Origin: a virus
Direction: 5' to 3' (one strand)
Length of the DNA: 64,000 nucleotides
IMG/VR virus record: IMGVR_UViG_3300005264_000064
Span: 1-64,000 of that record
The position numbers were made by a program, and so were the translations under genes. The notes under the pieces are model-generated. The model saw nothing but the letters and a program-made list of their open reading frames with translations, was not told the origin of the DNA and searched no databases. This document shows, one piece after another, positions 55,083 through 63,047 of this stretch; the stretch's first letter is position 1; each line of letters opens with the position of its first letter.

Positions 55083-55083
55083 A

Positions 55084-55311
55084 TCAGTGTTCTCTACCAA
55101 AGTAGTTGTACACTGCAGTGTAGAGCTCCAGTAGTACCATTCGCATTGCTACTATTGCTGTTAGTAAGAAATAAATTATACCTACGTTAGTCAAATATGC
55201 TGCAGGCTGTTCTAAGATACTGGTATGTGGCTGTGTGTACACAGCTAGGACGAAAGGTGACCCTAGTAGTAGTATAGTTTTTAGGTGTGTTAGTACTTTA
55301 TGTTTTGTCAT
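55084..55311 (-). CDS. Small membrane protein, two TM segments
   Basis: A 75-aa protein with hydrophobic segments TILLLGSPFVLAVYT and NVGIIYFLLTAIVAMRMVLL. It has AAAGG upstream of ATG and a start spaced 12 bases from the next small membrane gene. Function unknown; inner membrane location likely. Confidence 0.6.
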   Translation of the reverse strand: MTKHKVLTHLKTILLLGSPFVLAVYTQPHTSILEQPAAYLTNVGIIYFLLTAIVAMRMVLLELYTAVYNYFGREH

Positions 55312-55323
55312 GTCTGGCCTTTG

Positions 55324-55431
55324 TTAGTCTTCATTTACCGCGTTATATAGCATTACGCCTAGTAGTATGAATGCTGCTACAATTGGTGCAAAAACCACTA
55401 TGAGGCCTACTGTATGCACTAAAGCGGTCAT
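55324..55431 (-). CDS. 35-aa single-TM protein
   Basis: A micro-ORF starting MTALVHTVGLIVVFAPIV by ATGA overlap with the phosphatase gene; one hydrophobic segment covers most of it, with the acidic end NAVNED. It is a likely inner-membrane microprotein, possibly related to superinfection exclusion or lysis timing, but nothing proves this. Confidence 0.55.
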   Translation of the reverse strand: MTALVHTVGLIVVFAPIVAAFILLGVMLYNAVNED

Positions 55432-56144
55432 ATCTGTCTCTTTACTTGGACTACTTCGAAGGATGGTAGTAGGATAGCTGTGAGGTACCCGCGATGGCGA
55501 GTGTCGTAACAGCAACCTGTGTCGAGGTTAAGGGTGTTATGTTTATATTCGGCTGTTGGTGGTTGAGTGTAAGTGTTAGTATATTTTCCTTGCTTCCAGT
55601 AATCGACTGGTGTGTGGCCGAATACGTTGAAGTAAAGTTGCTTGCGAGGTCTAGTGGAGCGGTTCCATGTTGACGGTTCATCGAGTAAGGTGTGCTGACG
55701 GCAGGCGTCGTCATGGATAGCAAAAAGTCCCGTAATGTCAGTGTGCGATACAATGATTGGTAGGCCTTCTGACGTGACATGGCCAGTGTTAATTGCTAGC
55801 GGGAGAGTTTTGAAGTATTCTATGTCGGAGTACAGCTGTTGCATGTCGTCGGAGTATGACCGTATACAAGTACCACCGCCGTTGGTATACCATGGGGTGT
55901 ACTCTATGTCAGCGGATTGGAGTGCGGGAGAGTCCTGAATGGCCATGAGCTCATGGTTGCCAACTACACATTTGTAGTTGTTGTCACGAAATAATTTGAT
56001 TACTTTAGCGGAGTCAGGGCCTCTGTCGATGAGATCTCCTACAGCGACTACGTTTGTTGTTGTGAGGTCTACTTTAGTAAGGAGCTCTTGTAATTCAGAA
56101 AAACATCCGTGGATATCTCCGATGATTAGCGTTTGTCGTTTCAT
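55428..56144 (-). CDS. Lambda-type Ser/Thr protein phosphatase
   Basis: A 238-aa PPP-family phosphatase: IIGDIHGCFSEL, AVGDLIDRGPDS and VVGNHELMA, then IIVSHTDITG and a later NTGHV His. This is the size of lambda phosphatase (221 aa). It dephosphorylates proteins, or in some homologues cyclic 2',3' RNA ends. Being next to RNA ligase and nucleotidyltransferase genes, either protein signalling or RNA-end healing fits. AAGGAAAAAAG lies before ATG. Confidence 0.85.
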   Translation of the reverse strand: MKRQTLIIGDIHGCFSELQELLTKVDLTTTNVVAVGDLIDRGPDSAKVIKLFRDNNYKCVVGNHELMAIQDSPALQSADIEYTPWYTNGGGTCIRSYSDDMQQLYSDIEYFKTLPLAINTGHVTSEGLPIIVSHTDITGLFAIHDDACRQHTLLDEPSTWNRSTRPRKQLYFNVFGHTPVDYWKQGKYTNTYTQPPTAEYKHNTLNLDTGCCYDTRHRGYLTAILLPSFEVVQVKRQI

Positions 56145-56440
56145 CTTTTTTCCTTATAGAGCTGACATATTAATTTTGTCGTGTCGTGTACTCTTGCTTT
56201 TGACCACCAATATGGGAGGTCTAGTGATCCTAATCCGTAACGTAACCACAGGACTTGCCCAAAGAAGGTGTCCTTGAACATGTGGTCTTTACTGAGGTCG
56301 TACTTGCAGAGGAACTCCAGGGCTTCTGCTGCTGAGGCCTTGCGCCAACGGTACGTGAGTAAGCCTGGGGATTCCAGTGGTACTTTCTCTTTTACCATGA
56401 GTACTTGTTTACAGAATCCCTGTTTAAACATATATTGCAT
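56141..56440 (-). CDS. 99-aa protein of unknown function
   Basis: A Lys/Leu/Trp-rich small protein with repeated helical elements (YRWRKASAAEALEFLCKYDL, VHDTTKLICQLYKEKR). It ends in ATGA overlap with the phosphatase gene. A weak AAAGG lies before the ATG, inside the end of the RtcB-tail ORF. No motif recognised. Confidence 0.55.
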   Translation of the reverse strand: MQYMFKQGFCKQVLMVKEKVPLESPGLLTYRWRKASAAEALEFLCKYDLSKDHMFKDTFFGQVLWLRYGLGSLDLPYWWSKARVHDTTKLICQLYKEKR

Positions 56441-56442
56441 GA

Positions 56443-56592
56443 TTAGCCTTTGATATTGAGGATGGGCACCACTCTGTCTAGGACTTCTACTAGGTCGGAC
56501 TGGTTGTTCATAACCTCGAAGATGTTTTTGTAGGCTAGAGGCGCCTCGTCTAAGTTGCTGTCTGAGTGGTTTGTTGCTAGATCTGGTCTCAT
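56443..56592 (-). CDS. RtcB C-terminal tail micro-ORF
   Basis: A 49-aa ORF with a strong AAGGAG site. Its residues LDEAPLAYKNIFEVMNNQSD and then LVEVLDRV...NIKG match the C-terminal end of RtcB RNA ligases (EAPxAYKxIDxVMxxQxDLVEV ... VKG), including the terminal Lys-Gly whose Lys contacts GMP in RtcB. The catalytic body of RtcB (about 360 aa) is absent. It lies between the primase and phosphatase genes, close to an RNA-repair group. It may mimic or compete with the host RtcB tail, or be a remnant. Confidence 0.7.
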   Translation of the reverse strand: MRPDLATNHSDSNLDEAPLAYKNIFEVMNNQSDLVEVLDRVVPILNIKG

Positions 56593-56632
56593 TTAACTCC
56601 TTTGTAGGTATTGTTTCTATCGTAACCTGTAG

Positions 56633-58876
56633 TTAAAATCTTCTAATTTGCTTAAGTATAGTTTTCTCTAGACGTTCTTCGCTTAATGGGGATACCCAGA
56701 AGTCGTTGATGTCTTTGACTAAGTCGATGATTTCTTCTACTGAAGCACCTAATTCTTTGGCATGGTGTGCTGCTGAAATTAGTCGACGAGATCCCTGTCC
56801 GTCAGGTGCGTCGTAGGCATAGTTGAATGTTGCCATAGTGTCACCGAGGGCTGAGGTTTTCTGAGCTGCTGTTAGGGCCTTCGTTGTTGAAGGATTCTTC
56901 GCTGTGTCGTTAGCGTGCATAATGTGGTCACGTACCTTGATCGGTGAGGCGTCTGTTACGGACAGTACTGGAGATGTCGAGTACGAGAAGAATATCTGTG
57001 ACTGAGGTAGTGGATCTACATTAAGAGCTAGCTCACGAGCTATTGACTTGTAGAACGGAATCCATGCGTCGCTGTCTAGGGTGACGACGGCTTCTAATTC
57101 GACAATGACACGAAACTTAAAGTTATTTTCAGGGTCTGACGATAGGGCCACGTGGTGGTTGATGTCGGATAGAATGAAGTGAGCTTCGTCGGCGGTTATT
57201 GTGGAGTCATCGATGTCGAGGACTAGCCATTTGGTACCTGGTAGGAGGTTGTCCTTATTTCGGATACCATCCTTGAAGCGGTACGGACTATAGGCAAAGT
57301 CTCCTTTTAAGAGGTCACCTAGTTCAGCGAACGTTGTTTCTGCTACCTCGAGACCGGAGTTTGCTGTAGAGGCTACCTTATTTTTGGCAGCGTCGATTAG
57401 CTTTTTGTCTTTAGTAGGTACTGCATTGAATATAGGGGTGTTATCTATTTCTTTATAGGTAATGTTGATTGCCGTTACTGGTTCAATGCCTTCATACGTA
57501 ATGCCTGTTTCTGATGCTGTATAAACACCGTTAACATCGTAAGAAGCTGATAGGTGACAAAGATCTCGTAGTTTTTCGATCATGCGTCCTACCCCGTTTA
57601 TGTACCCTAATTTACGTAACATGTGCAGAGATGCTGTAGATTGGTTGTTAACTGCGTTTGCTCGCATATAGTCGGAGAATAGTTGATATGGCTCTTTGAT
57701 GAGTTCGTTTTCGAAATTTGATAAGTCGTCAGCTAGTAGTTCACAGAAGTTGATGGCATGGACATAGTCTTCTGGCTCAATGCGGTCGTGTTGATTGTAG
57801 AGGGCGTAAGCACCTGCCATTTTAAGTGCCTTCCATTGCATATGTTCACGTGAAATTGTAGCTATTGGGTGTAAGGGTGACATTGTAAGCGCAACTTCCT
57901 GGTTGTAACGTTTATACGTGGCGAATAAGAAACGTACCTTAGGGTTTACTTCTAGTGGTTGTCCTAGATGTTTTAGTCCCCACTCAGTCACTATTTCGAC
58001 ACCAGTATTTACTACGGCACGTGCCTCTAGGGCTTTGTCGTCTATTGCAATTTCTGCTTGTATCATCTCCTCGTTGCTTGTGTAATGTACGAGTGGCATT
58101 TCCTCAGGGTTGAAATTGAAGAATGAACGTCTAGCGAGGCGGTTGGAAAACTCCTCACGAAAGAGGTTCTTGGATACCTGGCTTTCGAGTAAGTTTGCCT
58201 GAGAGCCTGCGAATACTGCTGATACAGGAAGGTTGCGGATAGAACGTCCTTGCTCCTCCTTGGCTCCAATTAACTTGACTTCCTTGTGGCCCGTGTCATA
58301 GACTTCTGACATAAAAAGCATAAGTTCTTTGGCGTTTCCTGATGCAAGTTCGCTTGTTACTTCACCAGTGTAGATAAAACCACCGCCGATACCGGAGTCT
58401 TCAAGGTCATTGAAGTGCATAGTCAGACCCTTGATTGAGGATGCTGATGATGCAATGATGTCTTCTGGTTGTCTATAGAACTCTTCATAGTTTTCTGGTG
58501 CTCTAGGGTTGTCAACTCCTGCCTCCATGGCTCTACGGATTGCAAGGTTTGTTGCTTCTACTTGTCTGCGAGACTCTAGTTGGTCGTAGCCTGATTTGAA
58601 GCATTTACGTGCTGCGTTGATTGAGGAGTCTTTTCCTTTTCCCGACTTTGCAAATATGAAAGTTAGGCAGTTGACGGGGATTAGTCCGCCATCCCAGTGT
58701 TGGATATTGCGGCGTAGATGAGATGCAAACAGCATTGCTTCTGTTGCAGCGATAGTTAATTTCATTCGGTGAGGTATTGCTGCAGGAATAGCCTCTGCTA
58801 CTTTGGTGACTATTGGTGCATATGTATTTGACAAAGCTCCTGCTTTTAGAAGTTCGTCTCTTGTTATATCTAGCAT
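56633..58876 (-). CDS. Primase/helicase-like replication protein
   Basis: A 747-aa protein. The N-terminal ATPase-like half (DUF3987-like) shows FAKSGKGKDSSINAARK as a degenerate P-loop and GGFIYTGEVTSEL as a Walker B-like strand. A later part (LPGTKWLVLDIDDSTITADE, NNFKFRVIVELEA, DPLPQSQIFFSY) resembles archaeo-eukaryotic primases and their C-terminal PriCT-like end (DGQGSRRLISAAHHAKEL). It probably primes and opens phage DNA, like the N4 primase/helicase genes. AAAGGAATCC lies before the start; the RNA elements lie just upstream. Confidence 0.6.
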   Translation of the reverse strand: MLDITRDELLKAGALSNTYAPIVTKVAEAIPAAIPHRMKLTIAATEAMLFASHLRRNIQHWDGGLIPVNCLTFIFAKSGKGKDSSINAARKCFKSGYDQLESRRQVEATNLAIRRAMEAGVDNPRAPENYEEFYRQPEDIIASSASSIKGLTMHFNDLEDSGIGGGFIYTGEVTSELASGNAKELMLFMSEVYDTGHKEVKLIGAKEEQGRSIRNLPVSAVFAGSQANLLESQVSKNLFREEFSNRLARRSFFNFNPEEMPLVHYTSNEEMIQAEIAIDDKALEARAVVNTGVEIVTEWGLKHLGQPLEVNPKVRFLFATYKRYNQEVALTMSPLHPIATISREHMQWKALKMAGAYALYNQHDRIEPEDYVHAINFCELLADDLSNFENELIKEPYQLFSDYMRANAVNNQSTASLHMLRKLGYINGVGRMIEKLRDLCHLSASYDVNGVYTASETGITYEGIEPVTAINITYKEIDNTPIFNAVPTKDKKLIDAAKNKVASTANSGLEVAETTFAELGDLLKGDFAYSPYRFKDGIRNKDNLLPGTKWLVLDIDDSTITADEAHFILSDINHHVALSSDPENNFKFRVIVELEAVVTLDSDAWIPFYKSIARELALNVDPLPQSQIFFSYSTSPVLSVTDASPIKVRDHIMHANDTAKNPSTTKALTAAQKTSALGDTMATFNYAYDAPDGQGSRRLISAAHHAKELGASVEEIIDLVKDINDFWVSPLSEERLEKTILKQIRRF

Positions 58877-58898
58877 AGGATTCCTTTATTTTATTTAT

Positions 58899-59121
58899 GT
58901 AATTAAATGGATAGTACACGGTACTGAAAAATTTCTGAAGGAATTGGTCTCCAGGTGTTAACATGTGCTGCCCATAGTGGTGTCCAAACAATTTAGAATA
59001 AATTGTTCGGGGAGCCACGGTTGGGCAGCACATGTTAGTGAATAGCGTTGTGTTACATAACCGATGTAGGCTACTACACTATCCGGTGTGCTTATTCTAC
59101 CGATACTACCCATTTAATTAC
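58899..59121 (-). ncRNA. Retron-like structured RNA candidate 1
   Basis: An 18-base terminal inverted repeat (58899-58916 with 59104-59121, one mismatch) encloses the element. A 16-bp perfect stem (TAACATGTGCTGCCCA, 58959-58974, with 59022-59037) holds an inner AACAATTT/AAATTGTT hairpin. Twenty bases on lies TAACC-GATGTA-GGCTACT (59058-59075). On the RT strand the order is repeat, conserved small hairpin, long hairpin, repeat, as in a retron msr-msd. It ends about 20 bases before the primase start and abuts element 2 with no gap. Confidence 0.7.
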
Positions 59122-59334
59122 ATTACTGCTACCAGAAACCTACACGTACGAGACTAGCTCTATGCTAGACATGTGTTGAACTGCATTGAACCTGAGAGAT
59201 CTCTCGTAGAGTAGATTCTGGGTTCATTCAGTTCAACACATGTGGTCATAAGCAGTTTATAGATAGCCGATGGAGGCTACTCCACTTACGTGTGTGTTGT
59301 TTATTTCTACGTGTAGGCTTGTGGTAGCAGTAAT
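59122..59334 (-). ncRNA. Retron-like structured RNA candidate 2
   Basis: Terminal repeats ATTACTGCTACCA (59122-59134) and its complement (59322-59334), plus CCTACACGTA/TACGTGTAGG (59139-59148, 59308-59317), enclose the element. A long hairpin (59169-59192 with 59220-59243, base ACATGTGTTGAACTG) is followed 20 bases later by TAGCC-GATGGA-GGCTACT (59264-59281). A small CTAGC/GCTAG hairpin lies on the other side. The architecture equals element 1 although stem sequences differ, so base pairing is kept while sequence is not. Confidence 0.7.
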
Positions 59335-59336
59335 TG

Positions 59337-59457
59337 AGTCCTGCTGAACTGTAGGCATACCCTGGCTTTCTCCCGTCTACAGGATTTTAAGAATATGTGT
59401 AACGGAGTATGTACACCGCCTATTGTGGTCGGATCTCTGTTACAAAGAATTTCCAGG
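59337..59457 (-). ncRNA. Third structured element downstream of RT
   Basis: AGTCCTG and CAGGAACT (one bulge) bracket a CTGTAG/CTACAG hairpin near 59349-59382 and a GTAACGGAG/CTCTGTTAC stem near 59399-59443 with an inner CCG/CGG hairpin. It lies immediately after the RT stop. It lacks the GATGNA-GGCTACT hairpin, so it may be a divergent family member or an RT 3' regulatory element. Confidence 0.45.
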
Positions 59458-59471
59458 AACTGTTAGTTTGG

Positions 59472-60215
59472 TTATCTGAGAGCTCTTGGTAGTAAGAGTC
59501 TTGACGAGGTGACTAAACCTCCGAGTGATGGACCATTTCTTTGGTGTCTGGCACATCTGATTTTCTTACGTATTTTTCTGGTAGGTGAAATACCTTCTGA
59601 TCCTACCATGACTCCTAGAATACGACGGTTGCCGAATTTGGCGTGATGTATACGGGTTTTAGCCGGGTTGATGGTAAGTCCGTAGTCTGACATGACCTCG
59701 GTGACTATTGCTATTGCTTCGTTGAGTTTTGTATATGACGAAGGCGGAAAAGATAGTTGGATATCATCGGCGTATACCGTAAGTTTGTAGTCTGTATAGT
59801 ATATATCGAATATGTCGCAGATTTCTTTTACCGGTGTAAGTAGATATATGTTTGCAAGCATAGGAGAGGTTGCAAAACCTTGTGCAAGAGTACCATCCGT
59901 GTGGGAAAAATGCTCAGGGTTTTCTAGAGGTACGTTAATGGCATCTATTTTGATTGTGTCGAAACAATTAGATATGTCGAGGCCGATAGTATGGGCGTAG
60001 CCTATGTGCTGGATAGCTGCTGTTACACAGTTCCTGTCTTTGATGAATCCATGGAAAATTTTGTTGTCTCCGAAAAGTTGCGTTTCTCTTGAGTTAAATA
60101 GTGCTGACAACGTTGGTAATATGTTACGCTGTGTAGCTAGCAGATCTGCGTCAGGTGCACATATTCTACGATGTTTGCCGTTCTTTTTCTTTATAGTAAA
60201 TTCACGGTATGTCAT
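59472..60215 (-). CDS. Retron-like reverse transcriptase
   Basis: A 247-aa RNA-dependent DNA polymerase: FTIKKKNGKHRRICAPDADL (RT1), FHGFIKDRNCVTAAIQH (RT2, retron-like HGF), IGLDISNCFDTI (RT3, D80), LAQGFATSPMLANIYL (RT4), VYADDIQLS (RT5, D150/D151), YGLTINPAKTRIHH (RT6) and RRILGVMVGSEG (RT7). The thumb is short, giving a compact enzyme. AAAGGA lies before ATG, 9 bases after the JAMM gene stop, so it is in that operon. The structured RNA elements follow directly. No endonuclease or maturase domain is present. It is close to retron or UG-type RTs; exact class undetermined. Confidence 0.9.
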   Translation of the reverse strand: MTYREFTIKKKNGKHRRICAPDADLLATQRNILPTLSALFNSRETQLFGDNKIFHGFIKDRNCVTAAIQHIGYAHTIGLDISNCFDTIKIDAINVPLENPEHFSHTDGTLAQGFATSPMLANIYLLTPVKEICDIFDIYYTDYKLTVYADDIQLSFPPSSYTKLNEAIAIVTEVMSDYGLTINPAKTRIHHAKFGNRRILGVMVGSEGISPTRKIRKKIRCARHQRNGPSLGGLVTSSRLLLPRALR

Positions 60216-60224
60216 GTATGTCCT

Positions 60225-61460
60225 TTATTCGGGGTATGCTTCTTCGTGGTATTTCGCTAGTTGTTCGTCTGTGAGATTAACAAGGATAGCTTTATCTACA
60301 CCTATTGCGAGTAGCTCTTCTTGCATCACAATCTTGTCATACTCACGTACTGCTAGCTCGTCGTTGATTTCTTCGTAGCCTTCTAATATTGTTGTAACTA
60401 AATCTTTGCGTGAATAGATACTGTAATCGGTATAGTCCAGGTTAAAGAAGTCGTCTATCGTATGTGCCGCGGCATATAATTTTTCTAAAGGTAGTTGCTC
60501 TAGCTCAGAGAGTTCATACATCTTTGGCACATCTGGTCGTTTTACACTCATTCCTGGTAGTTGTGGAGTTTTAAGCCAGCTGCCTGCGGAAGTATAACGG
60601 AACGTAGACGGTGATATTGCCTTCTTTGTTACGTGCTTAGGGTTAATTAAGAGAAGCGGTAATAGAGTAGTTTGTAGGATGGAAACCAAGGCTGTGTTAT
60701 GGGTTTCCAATAAGGCCGAATTCTTAGCTCTAATTTCGTAGGGTGTATCTTTGCATTGTCCTAGTAACCTTTCTACTGTACTCAGTTGTATGGGTACTCC
60801 CAGTGCTATAGAGTGACAGCGTGCTTCTGTATACGTTGTAGTAGACTCTGTTGAGTTTACGATGCGATACTCTGTGTGCGCTAAGTTGCACTGCCCATTG
60901 TCGATAGCCATAATTGATGCAAAATTCGGTGTTAGGTTACCGGATGTTAATGGGTATACTATACCTGGCTCAGTGATCGTACGGTCTAGATCTGTACCAG
61001 AGAATGATTGTCGCGCAGAGCCTCCAGGATGTCTGTGGATACTGTTGACTGTTGATGTTACAGGTGTGAATTTTACGTTGAACAGATCTTCTAGTTGCTG
61101 CTGGAGGGATGTACCCAATAGCTTAGTTACCTGAGTAGTGTGTACTGGTCTTATTTTCTCTGATGTGGCTTTGACGTCTTTTAATTCGAAGTCGATGTGT
61201 GCACTAGTTACCTGTTGTGGGTAATTGAAGAATACTGTCGGTACTGCGACGTCGAGTATTGAGTCGTCGGCTGCTATGTGCCTGAAGACTAGAGCGTAAT
61301 AGTGCACTTGGAATTCGTTGGAAATTGCTGCAGGGCCTGACCGTGTGTAGATTTCCTGTAGGGTTGCTTGGTTTAAGAGTAGAACTCCTTGATGACGTGA
61401 TGACTCGTAAGTCTGGAAGGTCTTCTTAGTCTTCTGTTGTGGTGGTATTATTGGCTTCAT
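60225..61460 (-). CDS. JAMM/JAB isopeptidase-like protein
   Basis: A 411-aa protein with a JAMM metalloprotease motif: H142-x-H144-P then S154-x-x-D157 (IHRHPGGSARQSFSGTD). JAMM enzymes cut ubiquitin-like proteins from targets or process their tails. The C-terminal 100 residues are helical and acidic. AAGGAA lies before the ATG, which overlaps the E2-like gene by 35 bases. In PRTRC and Bil/CBASS-type cassettes a JAB protein accompanies E1 and E2, matching this order. The catalytic Glu upstream of the motif is not certain. Confidence 0.75.
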   Translation of the reverse strand: MKPIIPPQQKTKKTFQTYESSRHQGVLLLNQATLQEIYTRSGPAAISNEFQVHYYALVFRHIAADDSILDVAVPTVFFNYPQQVTSAHIDFELKDVKATSEKIRPVHTTQVTKLLGTSLQQQLEDLFNVKFTPVTSTVNSIHRHPGGSARQSFSGTDLDRTITEPGIVYPLTSGNLTPNFASIMAIDNGQCNLAHTEYRIVNSTESTTTYTEARCHSIALGVPIQLSTVERLLGQCKDTPYEIRAKNSALLETHNTALVSILQTTLLPLLLINPKHVTKKAISPSTFRYTSAGSWLKTPQLPGMSVKRPDVPKMYELSELEQLPLEKLYAAAHTIDDFFNLDYTDYSIYSRKDLVTTILEGYEEINDELAVREYDKIVMQEELLAIGVDKAILVNLTDEQLAKYHEEAYPE

Positions 61461-63039
61461 CGAATTCCTTTATGACATCCTGTAGTGGACGTAAGTATTT
61501 AGTTGTCAGTTTAGCGATCAGCTCAGCGCGGGCTACTTGTGCCATGCGGTAATTTTTAAAGAAGGGGTCTTTTAGAGTACTGAAGTTATCACAGGCAACT
61601 ACTTTAAAGTAACCAGAACCGACGTATATTGTAGTAATATCCGTTGAGGCCATGTTATCTTTAAACAATTGTTCAAAACGTCTTTCTGAGATTAGTGCGG
61701 GGACCTCCAGTTCTATGACATAGTGTTCGTCTTCATCTGTGTACTTTAAGCTTATTTCTTGCTGAGTGTTTGGTTGTAGCTCCAGGTAAGCGTGTATCTC
61801 TTTGTGGTAGTATGCTGCTTGTAGTGTTGTGCAGTCTTGTAACTTTTTAAGTTGGATAATAGCTGCGGCAGGACTGTTGTTCTTGAAAACAGCTATGTGC
61901 TCGGCTGGAAAAACTACTGGAGGAGTGGGTTCTTTTACTATCGGTGTGTAGTCTTCTATGTAACCTGCTTTGTGGTAAAGGAACATCGAGGTATCAATGC
62001 ATTGGTCAGCGTATAGAAGAGCTCCTGGTCGTATCAGTGTACGGTTTAGTGGTGAACCTAAGTATGAGTGATTGAGCGTTGAGAGTCCTTCAAGTGTTTG
62101 CTTCGATTGGCTGCCTGTACAGACGTTATTGAAGATTATGCGATTGTCGTCTGCTTGGATAGTTGAATATGATATATTTGCTGCTAGAAACGGGGTTATC
62201 TGGCAACACTCGCCGTTAGCGCCTGGAGTTAGACGGAGTATTGATGTTCCGTAATAGGGAGCAATGTTTCCTCTTGTTAGTAATTGGTGAGGAAGAGTGT
62301 AGTGTACTGCGGCTGGGTCGTAATATGAGTTGTAGTTCTCAGGTATGTCGACTGCTGGCACTGTCTTGACTACTGTTACTGATGTGCTATCTTTACTTGG
62401 TATTACATCTGTAATTTTAGAAGTGTCTAGTATAACTTCTGTGTTTTTCTTAGAAAGACGTAGTAAGTTGGTAACAGCTGTTGATACCTCGGCTACGGTA
62501 GTATTGTAGGACTTATACGTCTTATCCATTGCTTTTCTGTTAGGGTAGAAATAAACTAGGACTTTAAACTTTATGTTTGAATACGTAGATGTAGTTAAAA
62601 TAGCAGACGCTACCAGTGGGTGGAGTGGGTTAATCATAAGTGCTTTACTCTTTACACCCCGCAGTACTACACCGTAGAAGTTATTGCCGGCCTTTTTTAT
62701 TAGTGTATTTATTATAGGTATTGCTTCTTTGATGGTGTATTCACCATCGAGGGTTAAAATACTTTTTGTGATACTTGTGAAGAACGCTGTACCGTTTGAT
62801 TGTTCTGGATTGAAGTCTGTACCTAGTCGGCCGCGACTGACTGCTAAGCGCTTATAGACGTTTGTGTTTGTGTATATCGGAGTGATGGGTACACCCTTCT
62901 TATAGAACATCAGGGGCTCTTGGTTGCTGGGTTGTGCGCTGAAGGTAGGTACGGCGACTGCTTTTACAAACTCCTTGAACTCGGCTTTGTGCAGGCGTTG
63001 TATGAAAGTATCGCTAGTTCCGGTTATTTGATTATACAT
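61426..63039 (-). CDS. E2-like conjugating enzyme candidate
   Basis: A 537-aa protein. ATG 63039 is chosen: it follows the E1-like stop and has AAGGAT before it; the longer frame would run into that gene. Residues near 310-345 (IIFNNVCTGSQSKQTLEGLS, then NHSYLGSPLNRTL) resemble the E2/PRTRC-B signature N-x-x-C-x-G with the probable thioester Cys. The rest has no recognised domain and could include a ubiquitin-like fold, as no separate Ubl gene is seen. The call depends mainly on this motif and on E1 and JAMM neighbours. Confidence 0.5.
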   Translation of the reverse strand: MYNQITGTSDTFIQRLHKAEFKEFVKAVAVPTFSAQPSNQEPLMFYKKGVPITPIYTNTNVYKRLAVSRGRLGTDFNPEQSNGTAFFTSITKSILTLDGEYTIKEAIPIINTLIKKAGNNFYGVVLRGVKSKALMINPLHPLVASAILTTSTYSNIKFKVLVYFYPNRKAMDKTYKSYNTTVAEVSTAVTNLLRLSKKNTEVILDTSKITDVIPSKDSTSVTVVKTVPAVDIPENYNSYYDPAAVHYTLPHQLLTRGNIAPYYGTSILRLTPGANGECCQITPFLAANISYSTIQADDNRIIFNNVCTGSQSKQTLEGLSTLNHSYLGSPLNRTLIRPGALLYADQCIDTSMFLYHKAGYIEDYTPIVKEPTPPVVFPAEHIAVFKNNSPAAAIIQLKKLQDCTTLQAAYYHKEIHAYLELQPNTQQEISLKYTDEDEHYVIELEVPALISERRFEQLFKDNMASTDITTIYVGSGYFKVVACDNFSTLKDPFFKNYRMAQVARAELIAKLTTKYLRPLQDVIKEFDEANNTTTTED

Positions 63040-63047
63040 GAGGATCC

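Noticed and set aside
59472-60215. Diversity-generating retroelement
   Set aside because: The RT shows retron-like HGF and YADD motifs. No template/variable repeat pair differing at adenines was noticed near the RT or at the ends of the fibre or spike genes. A systematic repeat search would be decisive.
59472-60215. Group II intron
   Set aside because: There is no maturase X/En domain, no domain V-like hairpin with GUGYG start noted, and the RT lies inside a normal operon.
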